Source of the DNA: Actinernus sp. WN-2022
Taxonomy: Eukaryota > Cnidaria > Anthozoa > Actiniaria > Actinernidae
NCBI GenBank assembly: GCA_030867875.1
Contig: JAOWCC010000019.1
Location: 77,590,861-77,654,860, forward strand
Length of the DNA: 64,000 nt
Reading direction: 5' to 3'
Positions 1-14,400 of the stretch are shown one piece after another (the stretch's first letter is position 1; every line of letters begins with the position of its first letter). The notes under the pieces were generated by a model. It did not search any database. It was not told the origin of the DNA and saw only the letters and a list, made by a program, of their open reading frames with translations. Both the position numbers and the translations under genes were made by a program.

Positions 1-711
1 AATTTGTTGACTTTCGTGATTAATATAAACACCTGAAGGACTGTTGAGACATAATTCAAACCTCTGTATCTCGTGAACAAAACATCGTATTGAACTGAAA
101 TTTCGTCTGAGAACTTAAATCACAGACATCTACAAAATGTTAGAGAAACAATTTTATAGGATATATAGTTTATAAATTATTTTTTTTAAGACACCGTGAT
201 GACGTCACGTGCACGCCAAGAATAACACAAAACTCATGTTTTCTTTTAAGAGGGTATTTTTCTAATTGTCGCGTAATATTTGCAATAATACCATGATCAC
301 CTCAGTTTTCTATGTTTGTTCAGGGACATTTAATCCATAAATTCCCTCATCAGCATACATACTTTTTCTAATTTTCCCTCATTGACATGCAAGAGGGAAA
401 ATTAGAAGAGCATGCACGCCGATGAGGAACATTGGACTGTCCCTCGGCACACCGGGTTATGGCGTCGGGACTTCCACAAATCCTCCCTCGGCTCTCGGGA
501 AAATTTAATCACTAATTTCCCTCATGTCATGCTATTAGACTAATTTGAAATCCATTTCTCGCTTTAGATTAACACTCTAATTACTATTTTATTAGTCACA
601 AACAAACACAATAACATAAACTCTTGACTATGAACTGTTTAAGAGTAGCACAAAGTTAGTTTCTTGCTTTTCTTTGTAAATTTAGTCAGCCATTAAACCG
701 CCTTAATAAGG
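1..711. other. Intronic or flanking sequence without a gene
   Basis: This AT-rich stretch lies left of the last visible CD109-like exon and is probably part of its next intron. It contains a CCCTCAT/ATGAGG-rich patch (about 335-535) that looks like a repeat remnant. I found no exon in either direction. Confidence 0.4.
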
Positions 712-2210
712 TATGGGTATACGTTAGAGAGGTCTCCTGGGAAAAAAATTCGCGTCGCGCCACGATTTACCGTGCGGGGCACAGTTATATATCATTTTAA
801 AGCTCTAAGATTGATTTATCTGATGAATGGTCCGTTTTGATTAAATTTTAGTTTGAGTTACGGTTTTTAGACCTCAAAGTGAAAACTACTGTGTTTACTA
901 TTTCAGTTCCTGTCCCTTTACGTGATTGTGCACACGTCCAGACTTTATCGTATTTCAGTTATGAATAGATGATCTAGCAAAATGTGTCAGCGATTTTTGA
1001 TATATTGAATATTCTTAGAAATATCAATTGACAAAGTTGAAACTCGCATTTCTTACAAAACTAGGACACGAAATTTATTATAAAATCAGTTTGCGGAGGA
1101 AAATCGAAATTCGCTGACACGGTTTAGTAGATGACACAGTTTTCTATTATCACTGAAAATGTGAGGTTATTTGAACAAAACCAGTCGGGGCTAGAGCTTC
1201 GGGAAGCTCGATATTATTCCTGAAAATAAAGTCCTAAAAAAGCCGCTGTAAAGATTATGTGTGCACTTCACGGTTGGGTGACAAACTCCGCCTCCTACTT
1301 GAAAGCCAATTACGTTCAGCCAATCAGAAGCTACCGGAAGCTGAAAGCTGAACATTTTTGTCTGGCATGTCACTTGTAAGCTTAGTCCTGTACTTCGTGA
1401 CAAGCTCAGACAGCGGGTCTCTTGTGATTGACCATAGTTATTATTATCGTCACAACACTTCGACTTCACAGCATTTTTATTGCCTTGTTTTTGGTGCCGC
1501 GGAAATGGGTAAAGCTCGCAAATCTCGGAAGAAATCAACGTGTTCGACAGAACAACAACCGCCTGTTTCGCTGGGAGAGGCGAAAACTGCCATAATAAAT
1601 GAAATGCGACAGGAAGGGAAGTTGTTTTATGAATATTGTTTCAGAATGCTAGAACGTGACGCTTGGTAAATATGAGCTACTGCATGTAGCAAGTACAAAT
1701 CAATTCTGGCAAAAAGCTGTTTCAGGAACTGCGATTATTCCAGTTAAATTTCATTTTCATTCGAACACACAAAGGTCAACTTTTTACCCAAGCCGTAGCG
1801 ACTGCCATCTACTTCTTCACATGTTACTGGACAATGGCAGTCCTTGCAAACCATCGACTTATCAATCGCCCGATTCAAGAGTTCTCTGTCCACTACTATG
1901 TTATTCATTCTTTCCTCGGAAACCTCTTCCACGGGCTCGGTGTCCCAAAGTTTTCTCGCGCAGTGTTGTTGTGGTTTGTAACTATGCCGAGTTGGCGGCA
2001 ACGCGGTGCGCCGACTACGTAATTATTCATGAGATGTCAATCACTTTTCGCGCGCTATTAATGGCGGGAAATCAAAAAGAGCGTTTAGCGGTATTAAAAA
2101 GCAGTGATCCTGTAATTTTAGTTTGTAAAAATAAAGTTCATGACCATATAATACTGATTTTTCGAAAAACACGAATTCCATGATGTTGAGCCATCTAACG
2201 TATACCCATA
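712..2210. mobile_element. Mutator-like DNA transposon, internally decayed
   Basis: Perfect 17-bp terminal inverted repeats, TATGGGTATACGTTAGA, lie at 712-728 and inverted at 2194-2210. On the minus strand 1960-1744 encodes a piece with a C-x2-C pair, then RYGLGKKLTFVCSNEN. That is the pattern near the start of Mutator-like transposase-domain proteins common in cnidarian genomes. On the plus strand 1504-1669 opens with MGKARKSRKKSTC, a basic start of unknown origin. No full transposase remains. The flanks show only a weak possible 9-bp target duplication, so class assignment rests on the protein fragment. Confidence 0.6.
1744..1960 (-). pseudogene. Mutator-like transposase-domain fragment
   Basis: The frame reads RELLNRAIDKSMVCKDCHCP and then a second block, SRYGLGKKLTFVCS. 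The spacing of cysteines and the Y/F-G-L motif resemble the N-terminal zinc-binding part of Mutator-like transposase-domain proteins. No DDE core is present. It sits inside the inverted-repeat-bounded element at 712-2210 in an intron of the CD109-like gene. Confidence 0.5.
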
Positions 2211-2467
2211 CATAGTCAGGTCTAGCTCTCATAAGAGGACTTTGTTTTAAATTTTCGCTTTGGATTAACAAAGATGTTAACAATGACGTCAGCAAGGATT
2301 GGCCTATACCGGAACTTCATGTCTAAGGACAAAAACTGAAAACGACTGACTGAGATACAAAATAATTATGATTTTCTGTGGAGAGGGAAAGGGCAACATT
2401 GTACCTCACTCTGTGTGGCTTCAGGATTGTTAGTAACAAATGGAAATAAACATTAAAAGAAACTTAC

Positions 2468-5400
2468 TGCTGCTTGGAACATGAGGCCAGGCTTGAATGT
2501 ATTTGGGTTAAATGATGGGAATTCCAGTTTGACGTCAGAATAGTAGAACTTCGTATCGTCCTGACCACTAGCCTTCTTACTTGTTAAATCATCGTGGACT
2601 GTAGTGTTAACATAGAGCTGAACCCAGCCATTGAACAAGTAGTCCTCGCTGGCCCAACTGTAGGCTTGTTTGAATAGGCTTTTGACTTCTTTCATAGTGA
2701 ATGTAAAAGACCCAGTGCCTTGAACCTCAATTTCAAATTAAAGAACATTTACATAAGTCAATGCTGCCCAAACAATTTTTTTTTTATTATTTAACATAAA
2801 GACCCCACATCATCATTAAGCTTTACGCGAGCCAAGCAATATGAAACACAGAGCTTGAAAGTGATCGGCTGGCCCTAAAGCATGATCGTAAAACAATTGC
2901 AATATAATTTGGTATTGTTTTTAGTATTCCCAAGGTATGCAAAAATGCCTGGTTTACATGACATGCATTTGGGGCATAGACCAAACAGGCGGGCCGAGAC
3001 TACTGCCTTTTCACAGGATCTCAGGAACCATAGATTTTCGGGCATGCGTACCTGGAACACTGCCATTTACAAAACAAAAATCAGGGATGCCGTGGCGATC
3101 ATTTTCAGCAGGCCTAATTCACCTCTCAAAACCTTGCATTTTATTGGACCCCATTTGGACTGCACTGACAAAGAATTCCATTGTTTTAGGGTTAGGGTTT
3201 GTATTGTTTGGATAGCCAGTACTATTCCAGGTTCCGAGAAGGTGAAGGCCGTCCCATAATTTTTGGCACGTGTACCTGAACTTTAGGAGTGCCGTGCCCA
3301 AAATGTTTGTATTGGATTTTTGTTTTGTAAATGGCAATGTTCCAGGTACGACCATGCCCGAAAATCTATGGTTCCTGAGATCCTGTGAAAAGGCAGTAGT
3401 CTACAACCTTGCAAAGCACAACTGTCAACATTAAGGTCCTTTAAGTTCACAATAAGATATCACTGTCAATGATTATGGTAAAAAGAATCCTCTTTACAAA
3501 GAAAACAACCACAGCCTATCTTTACTGTCAAGTACAGTTACATGTGATATCACTATCAAGTACAGTTACATGAAAATATGACTGGTTTTCAAAGATTTCT
3601 AACCTTTTTAGTAAGAGAAGATTGAAACTGATATTTCTTCGATAATGATATATTAAAGTGCATATAAGCCCTAGCCAGTTATCTTTGATATCGATTGTAC
3701 ATAAAGTGAATAGTCCAATGGTAGAATATTTCTTGATTTGGGTTTTGCGTCTACGAGACATCACTTATTATACAAAAGCATACTGGTATAGACAAATTAC
3801 CTATTTTTAAATTCTAAGTTATATTTGAAGCTTATCAAAGTGATTTTACCAAACAAAAATTCTAAATTAGAAAATAGCTTAATTCACAAGCACAAAGAAA
3901 TTCAGCAAATGTCGGTGATGACATCACATCATTAGCATATTGGAAATATAAACCTTTACATCTCGTAGACGCAACACCCAAATCAAGAAATATTCTACCG
4001 TTGGACTATCCACTTCATGTACAATCGATATCGAAGATAACTGGCTAGGGCTTATATGCACTTTAAACAGAACATTACATTGCCGCGCGGAGATACAGAT
4101 TTTATCTTCTCCTGTTAATGAAATATCTTATTCGTTCGCTACGCTCACTCGTAAGATATTTCATCAACACTCGAAGATAAAATCTGTATCTCCGCGCAGC
4201 AATGTAATATCCTCTATATATCCTTTATATATCTTCACGTGTGAAGATAGCACTTATTAGAAAGAAATATACACTAGTATTTAAAATTATATATTAATAT
4301 ATAATACCTGTATAGTTTTTTCTAGATGTATAGGATTTGGAGTGTATCTACTTCTGCGGTGGAAGGAGATGTACACATCTGCTGAGCCTTTCACACCCTT
4401 CCCATATGTATATCTAGATGTAGAATGACGTATATCAATAAATCATATCATAATGTAGTATTGTAGTATTTCTCAGTATACTAGAATTAATTATCCAGAA
4501 ATGGATTTTCTCTTAGCAAATTGAAATTTCCTATAATTATTGGCTATTGGAATGTGATTTTCTGTTTTGATGTGGTCTTCCAAAAACTAGAGTATATTTA
4601 TAACAGAGAACTAAGACATGGAATAAAATTATAATGCAAGTTGTGTTATTTAGATGTATATGTTGCAGTTCATTATTTTTATTTGGTTCAATTCTATTAA
4701 ACTTTTTATAACCTGGTTTATTTGCAATTTGCTTTTTTTTCTGTTGGCTGGGAAAATGTTTTAGTTGAAGTCAACCAATCACGTTCCAAACTAAAACCAT
4801 TCACTTTTTGGTTTTGCATTTGCTCAGTTTCCCTGTTGGCTGTGGAAAATGTTTTGTGATTATCAGCCAATCAAGTGCTAAACTAAAACCAAACGTGTTT
4901 TGGTCCATCACGCCATCAACCATCACGCCATCCACGATTGCATTTACTTTTCCTTGTGATTGGTTCAAGTAAAACCAAACGTGAATTACTTCAGTTCGTG
5001 ATTGCCTTATTGTGTTTTTACTTGCTCCAGACCAGTGATCACTGATGTTAAAGTTTGTTTAATGTTGTTGTATGGTTTTTGATTAGTTCACATGACTATT
5101 GAAGAAATGGTGCCTATTAACAGGGTTCCCACACATTTATGTGCAGAAAGAAATTCCTGGACATTTTCCTGACTTTTCACTGACCATGCAAGAAGCATTA
5201 TTCACTAATCTCCAAAACAGGCTGGTACTTTTTCCAGATATTCAATCATTATTTTGAGACAAGTATGAGAAGCCTGAAAATAAAAATTCCCTGCCTTTTT
5301 CATTGAAATTTGTGATTTCCCTATAACTAAATCCTAAATTCCCTGACCTTGAATAATTTTAGCTTTTCCCTGACTTTTCCCTGACTGTGCAGGGAACCCT

Positions 5401-8400
5401 GTTTAAGGTGGACCATAAGTATACTGATACCAGAATGATATTGAAGAATAACTAGTATAAACACTTGCATTACATAAGTCCAAGACACATAATAATTTTT
5501 GAAATGTAAGTTCTTCTTTCGACTTCTTGTTTTTAATTAAAAATTATGAGGGGAAATGCATAACGAGAAAACATTTTTTTTAATTGCTATAGTAGATTAA
5601 CTAACCATGAGCTTTGTTGGCAACATTAAGTTTCATTAAAATCAATGGAATGGTAACTTCTGCAGCAAAAGATATACAATGTACGCAAAATAAAATTATT
5701 ATGTTTGCCAAATTCCATTCCATCAATCTTTATTTTGAGACTTGGTCCAAAAAATATCAATGATTGGCTAAAAATGTCCCGCTGAAAAGTGCAAATCTTT
5801 ATGTTGCCCATAATTGGCTCTAACAATACCACAGACCATGCACCTTAATTACAAAGAACTCACGGTTTCTACAACAGACTTACTTTGCTGTGACAGAACC
5901 CTTGATGTCTACATTTTTCTTCTCCACAAAGGGGGGAAGCGTGACAGAAACTTTGAACTTTGGAAGTACTAAGTTGAGAGGGAAGATCACAAAATGGAAA
6001 ATAAAATTATACCAAATGAATCAACATGAGGTTATTTTAATACTTTCATTTTCTTTTTAAATATTATTACATACCATATTCCTTGACTTCAAAAGGCCGC
6101 TCATACTTTTGAGTCTATGAAAACAAAAAAGAGAGAGTTCTCAGAAAAAATATATTTATCTTCCTTTAACTACAAATACGGTAATACATGTATGTGTACA
6201 GTTGTGTGTACAATTTAAGATGGCATGTTCCTTTGATATTTTGTTCAGTAACTTTTTTTCCAATTTCGATCTGTGACATATATAATTAATATTATCATAT
6301 AATCCATATGGCCTATCCTTTCAAAACCATTTATAAAAGTCATGTGAGAGGCTGTACATGTTTGATGTGAGTGGGCCGGAAAAAGCTCGATTTTATGCTT
6401 GTTGTTTTGCCGTTATTAAAACAAAGTGGTCATATGATAAAAACCTAGTTATTGCCTGAGTTAGGTCGGGCCGAATGAGAACATATTTTAGTAGGGACCT
6501 CACTGCACTCAGTCTGTACGCCATGACCTCCAAATATTTTCCTGTCCAGCCCTCCCACTCAGTCGATAATTATAAGTACATACAATTTAAATCACATCAG
6601 TTAAGTTAACTCAAAATTGTAATAATATTTGTACCTTTGCAAGGACCTGAACTTTCCAAATTCCCAAAACAGGCTGAGATGACAATGGAAAGTCCTTCTT
6701 GATAACGCCTGAAAGTATAAAAAGTCATGTCAAAATGAACAGCAAGACGTGAGCTGAGATATGAGTCATGAGCCTCAAAAATTGAAGGCACAGCCAAGGG
6801 AGGCCACTTTCAAAAGGGTAAAGGTATTCATTTAAATAGCGCAAATTCTATATGGATATGTTCAATTGCACTTCACAAGGTTATTTTTGTGATATGGACT
6901 GCTATCGTGGTGCAATGTGCTGCTGTTTACAATCATGAGTGATTCAGGGTTATGCACACAAGAAAGTTATAATGAATTCCATGACTTTTCCATGACTAAA
7001 TTAAAAAATCAAGGACTTTATTAGATTATGGAGGAGACAAGAAAAACTAGAAAACGTTATTTAACTGGGCCTGTCCACCCACTTTAATATTGCTTGAAAT
7101 CTTTTACAAAGGAAGGAATACTACCAATGGAGCACATCCTTATTTCAACATACATTGTAACAATATATTTAGCATGTATCCAGGACTCCGCCGGTTTTTA
7201 AACAACCAAGTCAAAATCATCAAGTAGCAGATGGATAATGATGAAGAGTGCTGAAAGAGAATCTACATGTACTAATCTATCAAGACTTCTGTGGGGAAAG
7301 TCCTGAAACATCAAAACATTCCAATGGTCAATGATAAAATCCCATGACTTTTCCATGACTTTTGACATTTTTGCAAATTTCCATAACTTTTCCAGACCTG
7401 GAAAATTATTTTTGAAATTCCACAACTTTCTATGACTTTCCATGACTGTGTGAACCCTGTGATTGTTATATATTAGTATCTCAGAGTATCAGGCTGTTGT
7501 GCTGGGTGACAATTCCTTACTCTTCCTTGAAATAACACAACAGGTTCTTTTACACCTCCCTCGTAAAGATTAGAAGAGAAAGGACACAAGACCAATGGGC
7601 TATACCTCCCTGCCCAAGGGCATGGCCAGGATTCGAACCCCCGACTTCCTGCACTCTAAACCATGCTCTACCAACTGAGCCTACCCGAGTGAGGTGGTTA
7701 GTTCAATATAAAATGTAATATTAGGGCTTAAATTAATCATAAACGTTTCAACTATACAGTCAGTCTCCTTCAAGAGAAAATTTGTTTCCTATTTGCACAC
7801 ACTCTCAGACATTCAAACTGTTCATGTGAACATGCACAAATAGATCATGTATTTTCCCGTGAAGAAGGCTGTATACAGCCAAAACGTCAGGAATTTACAA
7901 GTAATTTAAGCCCTAATGTTAACACCTTATATTGTCCTACCTAGAGGAAGGGCTACAGTACCTTTTTGATAGGTGGTTACTTACTTCACCTAACGTCTGT
8001 GTTCTTTCCAGGGAGGGAAATGCACAGTAGTACTCCATACCTTTTAGGGGTGTCCTATTTGTTGAGTGAGTTACGTTCATCTTTGAATTTGGTACCTTTT
8101 CAGGGGTATTAGTTCTAATGCCAATTTAAGTATATTATACTTTTGGGGATCTTTTCGCAAATTTCTGCAGAGCACTGACTATTAGTTTTAAATACTGGTG
8201 CCCCTTTTCCAAGTGATAATTGATTCTCAGTGTTCTCACCAGACCACAGCATTGCGAGGTTCTCAATTATTTTCGAAATGGTGCACTAAAAACATACTTG
8301 AGGGCCCTTAATAAGGGTGCAAATTGGGAAAAAAGTAGCTGTTACAATATTATTACATGTAGTTCTGAAAGGAAAATGGAAAATAATTTGTGAAACCAAA

Positions 8401-11400
8401 TAAAAATATTTTCGTTGCTAATGAAAATTATATATTGACCCATTATATCTCTGAAATGTCCCCACAGTTTGTCTTTGTGGGTCCTTGAAATTCTGGTAAG
8501 AACATTGATACTCAATTCCTTAATTTTAAGTAAAAGGTATAGATGGTTTAAGCTTGCAATTGTAAATATTTACTAACCAGATGGGTCCTTTAGGTCCTCC
8601 CAGTGACTCATTTTGTTGTCATGTGGATCCTTTTTCAAAATAAAAAATAATAAGTAAACCATTTACCTTATAAACACTTGAAATAAGTTGCAACGTTTGA
8701 TCTAAAATCTGTTTCAAATTGGGGTCACTAAGGGCTTATCTACAAGAACATCTAGAAAAGAGCTTCCAGTATCCAGTTTTCTCTATTCCATAATGGATGA
8801 AAGTGTAATTTAAAAAGGTGTTTTTGATAACATACATGTATAAAATTGTACCTACAAAAACACCTGAATGAAAAATTCTGATAGAAAATACTGTGGAAAG
8901 ATGCATCATGTGTCTTAATAGGTGACACGAAATACTATTTCAGCACTGAAATTACACTGAGGTATTTGACTTGACTTGTCTCATTGAGATCGAGCTTGAT
9001 TAAAGTCACATGTACATTCGCAGTAAGGGTGTTTTGCAGAATGCTAAATGCAAAATAGAAAAGCTGTTCAGCGGAATACCATGAGCTGTGAAACATGCTC
9101 TAGCAACTAGCCCTAAACACCCTAAATTAGTGAACAATAAATTATTGGGCATACATTTGTAGTACTGAGTTTTTTAAATGTTGGGTTATGGATTAGTTCA
9201 TGACTATTGACTACATGGTTCATGGGTCATGGTATTTCTGCTGAACGGATTTTCTAATTTGCATTCTAAAACTCATAAATAATTCATGAGGAAAAACAAA
9301 AGAATTTAATGTTTAATGAGTGTTTATAAAATAATGTGAAATAGAACTGGTCTCATTTACATAAACTTTAACTTTGATTTTCTCTGCCAAAATAAGTCAT
9401 ATCGCCAAAATAACTGAACAACATATGACTCTACATCTAGAGATTTTAGAAGTAATTTATAAAATTTGAGTCCATGTTGTATTGGAGATATAGATCCTCA
9501 CCGAAGTGGCTCGTATCTACATTGTATACATGTATCTAATGATACAACTCTGCCTCTCATTTTATAAATAGTACTTCAGAATTCTGCAAACACCCCCACT
9601 GCCATACAGGAGCTTGTATAAATTGAAGTAAGATTTATCACTCAACACAATCATACATGCCAGACACTTCCAACTCAATCAGTTGAGGTCAAATTAAGTA
9701 AATCTTTTAATCATGTCTTCATTCATGTATAAAAAGATTGGGGATGCTTAATAGAAGTGCACAAGTGTAAAAAGCTGGCTTGCAGAGAATAAAATTAATG
9801 ACACTGAAGCTATACTATACTTGGCTTGATCCTACATGTGTACATCCGAACAGTTAAAAAATGTATTGCATATTTCATAAAATTAAATAAGCTTGTCAAC
9901 CTACCAAGATATCCACAACCATCTTCATGTCACCAAAGAAAAAAGGAAAAGGAATAAAAGTTAAGAAAGAAGGCCTTGAGTACATTAATTAGTGCAATTC
10001 CTAAATTATGCCTAAATATATAATTTGTTTGTATGCTATTAACAAGGCTCAGTCAATCAATTATTGTTTTTGGGGTGTATCATCTTATTACCTGGGGGGA
10101 GGGGGTGGTGGAGTTGCCATTTCTTAAGAGGCGGACAATTTTTAGTATCAACATAGGATGCAAAAACAATAGACGAGACCAAACTAGAAATGACCAAATT
10201 GCTAGACTACTATAAAGAGTTATTATCTTTTACTTCAAAGGAGATATATAATTTGTATACATACGGTATGTGTGTAATATTTTTCTCAATCAAAGTACAT
10301 TGCATTATAATAAAAATTATGGGAGCATCCTAAGAATATGCAATTCATTTGCTGCCGATCAGTGTGCTTGATTTTCTTAACTACAAGGCACACTCTAATT
10401 TATTTCTGCATAGATAGAGTTTTATATTATAAAACAAATATATGATGGCTCCCCTATGTCCTGTAACAAAATAAAACACTTTTGAGGTCTGGAAAAGATG
10501 CTAAATACACTCAAGACCTCAAGCCTGCATTATTTAAAAACTAAAACATGGAGAACCATCTGCTATTTGTTAACTATAAGACTTTTAACAAGTTTGATTT
10601 AGTTACATTGAATTTGACCTTACCTTGCCCATATATGGCATGAGGTTAGGCAGCAAAGCAAAAATCCTCATGCGCACTGAAAAAAAAAAACAATTCCTAA
10701 GTTTCTTGCAGGGCCTTCTGTAAACTGCTGTAGCAGTTTTTTTAAATACAATGGTCATCCAGTGACATCTCTTTTCTTACTGTAAGTTACAATTCAACAG
10801 GTGCATTGTTTCTCAAATTGGCTTCCTCAATTTATTTTCGGTAACTTGCAATAATTTGATCGACATATTCTGATCCTACAAAAATCTACCATTAAGATGC
10901 ACCCAGGGTGGAGGAAAGGGGGGTGGGGTATTCCCTAGAATGGAGGGGCTATTCCCTAGGGTGGAGGGGCTATTCCCTGGAATGGAGGGGGATATTTCCT
11001 AGGGTGGAGGGGGATATTCCCTAGGGTGGAGGGGATTTTCCCTAGGGTGGAGGGGGGTATTCCCTAGGGTGGAGGGGGGTATTCCCTGGAAATTTGGGCA
11101 GAGGTGTACCACACAGGTCTCAAAACCCCGACACTATTTCAGAACAAAATATATGATTTTCCATACCCTTTATCAGACCTGACAACAAAAATCCGTACCC
11201 TATTTCATACATGTACACCACTCAAGCAGCCTTTAATCATATGTTATCATCACATAAGAAGCTAAGAGACACAAATGACCATGCAATTGTGGTCATACTT
11301 TCATGTTAAAATCATATATACAAATGTACATGTATATGCACCCTATTCCAGACTAAAAGAGGCAACATTTATAACCCCATTACACACTAAAACAGGTGGC

Positions 11401-14400
11401 ATATACCTATATATTCATTACAATGTGCTTGGTCTAAATGTGTCTTAAACTATTGTTTTCAAGTTCTTTTGGTTTTCAGATTTTGTGGTATCAGATTGGC
11501 TGAGAGCGAAACAAAAGCGCTATATAAACAAAAGACTAGTGGGAATTTCAAATTCCCATAAGCAATACAACACTGACAAAAAATCGGCATGGGAGCAAAA
11601 TCAGAGCTATCTGTTTTAACTTTCCTTTCTATATAACAAAGGGCTTAATTGAACAACAGATTTTGGGAATTTGAATTTGCCTCCTTGGCATTATCAATGG
11701 ATATAGAGCACACATTTGTCAAACATCTCCAAATAAACTTCTCAACTGAGATCTGGGCCTCTAAAATGGCCATTTGCGTGTTTAAACTGATCACTAGAAC
11801 AACAAATGCTTCGGAATAAACTTCTTGAGATGTTAAACCAAGGAGACAGATTGTGTAAGACAAGTGTTTTAAAACAACTAAATACAAACAGTATGTGTAA
11901 AATGTTTGAAATGTTTGAAATGTTTTACTCATTCAGCCGGTTTCTCTCTGGCCAGCACAGCTCATTACGTGCTCAAATAAACCTGTCTGTCAAATTAAAC
12001 TTGTCCTATTCATTTAGACCCTCTTGGAACTAGGAGTGACTCCATTCTGCCCTTTTGAATATATATATATATAAATTTTATATATTTTATTTAAACAATA
12101 TTTATGCTTTACATAATTCCAAAAGCTGGGTAGCTTATCTTATGTAAAATAGTTATTGCATGAGAATACATAAATACATGAGGACATATTAGCTTTTATA
12201 ACCCAAATATTTTCTCTTGCACATAATTGGTTGAATACGTCAAGTGGCCCAATATTTCCTCTCCACGAGCGGGAAATATCAGCGAATACACCCCCTCTGA
12301 GCATATAAATGCGCTTCAAAGAAAATATTTGAAGGATGATGATAACAATAACCAACATTGTGACATCGAAATATGCCCTGATATTGATCCTTGGGCATTA
12401 TCTGATCCTTGAAGCTTCACTTGAGAGAACTCTTCTCTTGTTGGTCTGCAGACGAAATATCAGGGCATATTTCGACACCACAAAATTAATAGGTTATTGT
12501 ATTTATTATATGGGAATACCTCCTCCCCTCCCCCCATGGGAGATGCACCAATTACTGTACCTGTCTGGCCAGGCTTGTAAATTCCCTTATCTGTTTGTAT
12601 GTTCATAGAAAACCCTTTCTGATTAAATGAAATGTAAGACTTCTGACTGAAGAGTAGCCCTCCACTGCCATTGACTGCAAGGAAATAACTTTGCCGTAAT
12701 ACCGCCTTATCGTATGGTACCTAGAGGAGTAATCAAAAGTATTGCAATAGTTGGTGGAGCACTCTGAGCTCTTATCAATTTGCAGTACATGTAGACACTA
12801 CTTGCACGATATATGTGACCGAACACAGGAAAACATACATTAACGCTTTTCCGTTTAACGCTCCAAGTCGTTAGCTTCCTGTTTAAACGGCTTCTAAAGT
12901 CGTTTAGCTCATCAACTAAAGCGTTAGAAAATTCTCCTTGCCCGTTTAAACGAGTTGAGAAGTCGTTAGCTCAGCAAGAGAACCCGTTTAAACGACTTTG
13001 CAACTCGTTAAAAAATTTCGGCTGCCCGTTTAAACGACTTGGAAAGTCGTTAGAAATATTTCACTGCCCATTTAAACGACTTGCAAAGTCATTAGGAATA
13101 TTTCGCTACCCATTAAACGACTTGGAAAGTCGTTAGCTCAAACATTATAAGCCGTTTAGTTAGTCCGGTTGTTGCATTTTTTTCTACGTACGTAAAAATA
13201 ACGAACTTTAAATATGACAGTGAGATTATTTATGGTCGTTTTCTTGACACGCGTTTTACGTCCTACCCTGGGTACCAGAGGTTCTACTGCCTCCCTTCGT
13301 GGAAGTTAGGCGCGAAGCGCCTCTATCGAAGAGCGAAACGACGAGTGTCTAGGAGCGAAGTGACGGTTTGAAAATTTTCACTTCATTTAGGTATCTGAAC
13401 AGTTTCCACATGATGCGAAAAATGGTTTGAGTCCATAGTTCTCGATATTCAGTTTTAATTTGTCTTTTCAAGTTTAGCGTGAGATCAGATCGCACGAACC
13501 GTATCGAATCTTTTGGAGTTTTGATTTCAGCATTTTTACTTCATCACTTTGTGAGGAGTTAATAAAACATCCAAACCTGCAGGAATGTCGGCATGTATCT
13601 CGTTTTATAGCGTTCGGAAAAGCATAATAAAGGCGATCGCGCGTAATCCGAGTTTCTAAACTCGTTGTGTGACTTGTATGCATGTAGCTAACAGATGATC
13701 GTATTGAATCCTTTGCCTGTAGTGCAGCGTGGGTCTACCGCCATTCGGAATGCGACTATTGTTTATATTCTTGACTGGTTTTAAGAGTAATGATTACTTG
13801 TCAAATCGCTTTAAAAGTAACGATAATGAAATCATTACTGCGGATATTACCTATACCCAGGTATCACAGCGTGCGAGGGACAGGACTAGAAGCCGTTCGC
13901 ATCAAGTGTTTCTTGGACGTGTGATATTGCATTGATTTGTTATCTTGGGGGTTCAAGGCGTGGAAAAAGCAGAAATTAAATTGGATAGACACCAATGGTT
14001 CCTGCTGGTCTTTTATCCTCACGGATACCAAATCGAGACATTGCAACTCTTCCAGAGGGCGCGTGTTCGGATAGCGATACGACCTTAGCCACAAGCTTAG
14101 CCAGGGTTCCGCAAGGTAACCCGTTGAAGTTTTTTTGCTAAGAATTTAAACGACTTTTGTAACCGTTTAAACGACTTGGAAAGTCGTTAGGAATTTTTCA
14201 CTACCCGTTTAAATGACTTGTAAAGCCGTTAGGAATTTTTCACTACCCGTTTAAACGACTTGCAAAGACGTTAGGAATATTTTATTACCCGTTTAAACGA
14301 CTTTCAAAGTCGTTAGCTCCTTGAAGCAAAGCGTTTAAACAATTTGGCAAGTCATTTGAATTTTCTCCTTGCCCGTTTAACGACCTTGTAAAGTCGTTTA

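Noticed and set aside
7626..7695. tRNA gene (minus strand) from A- and B-box-like sequences
   Set aside because: No complete cloverleaf or acceptor stem, and the head continues into a non-tRNA body; SINE is the better reading.
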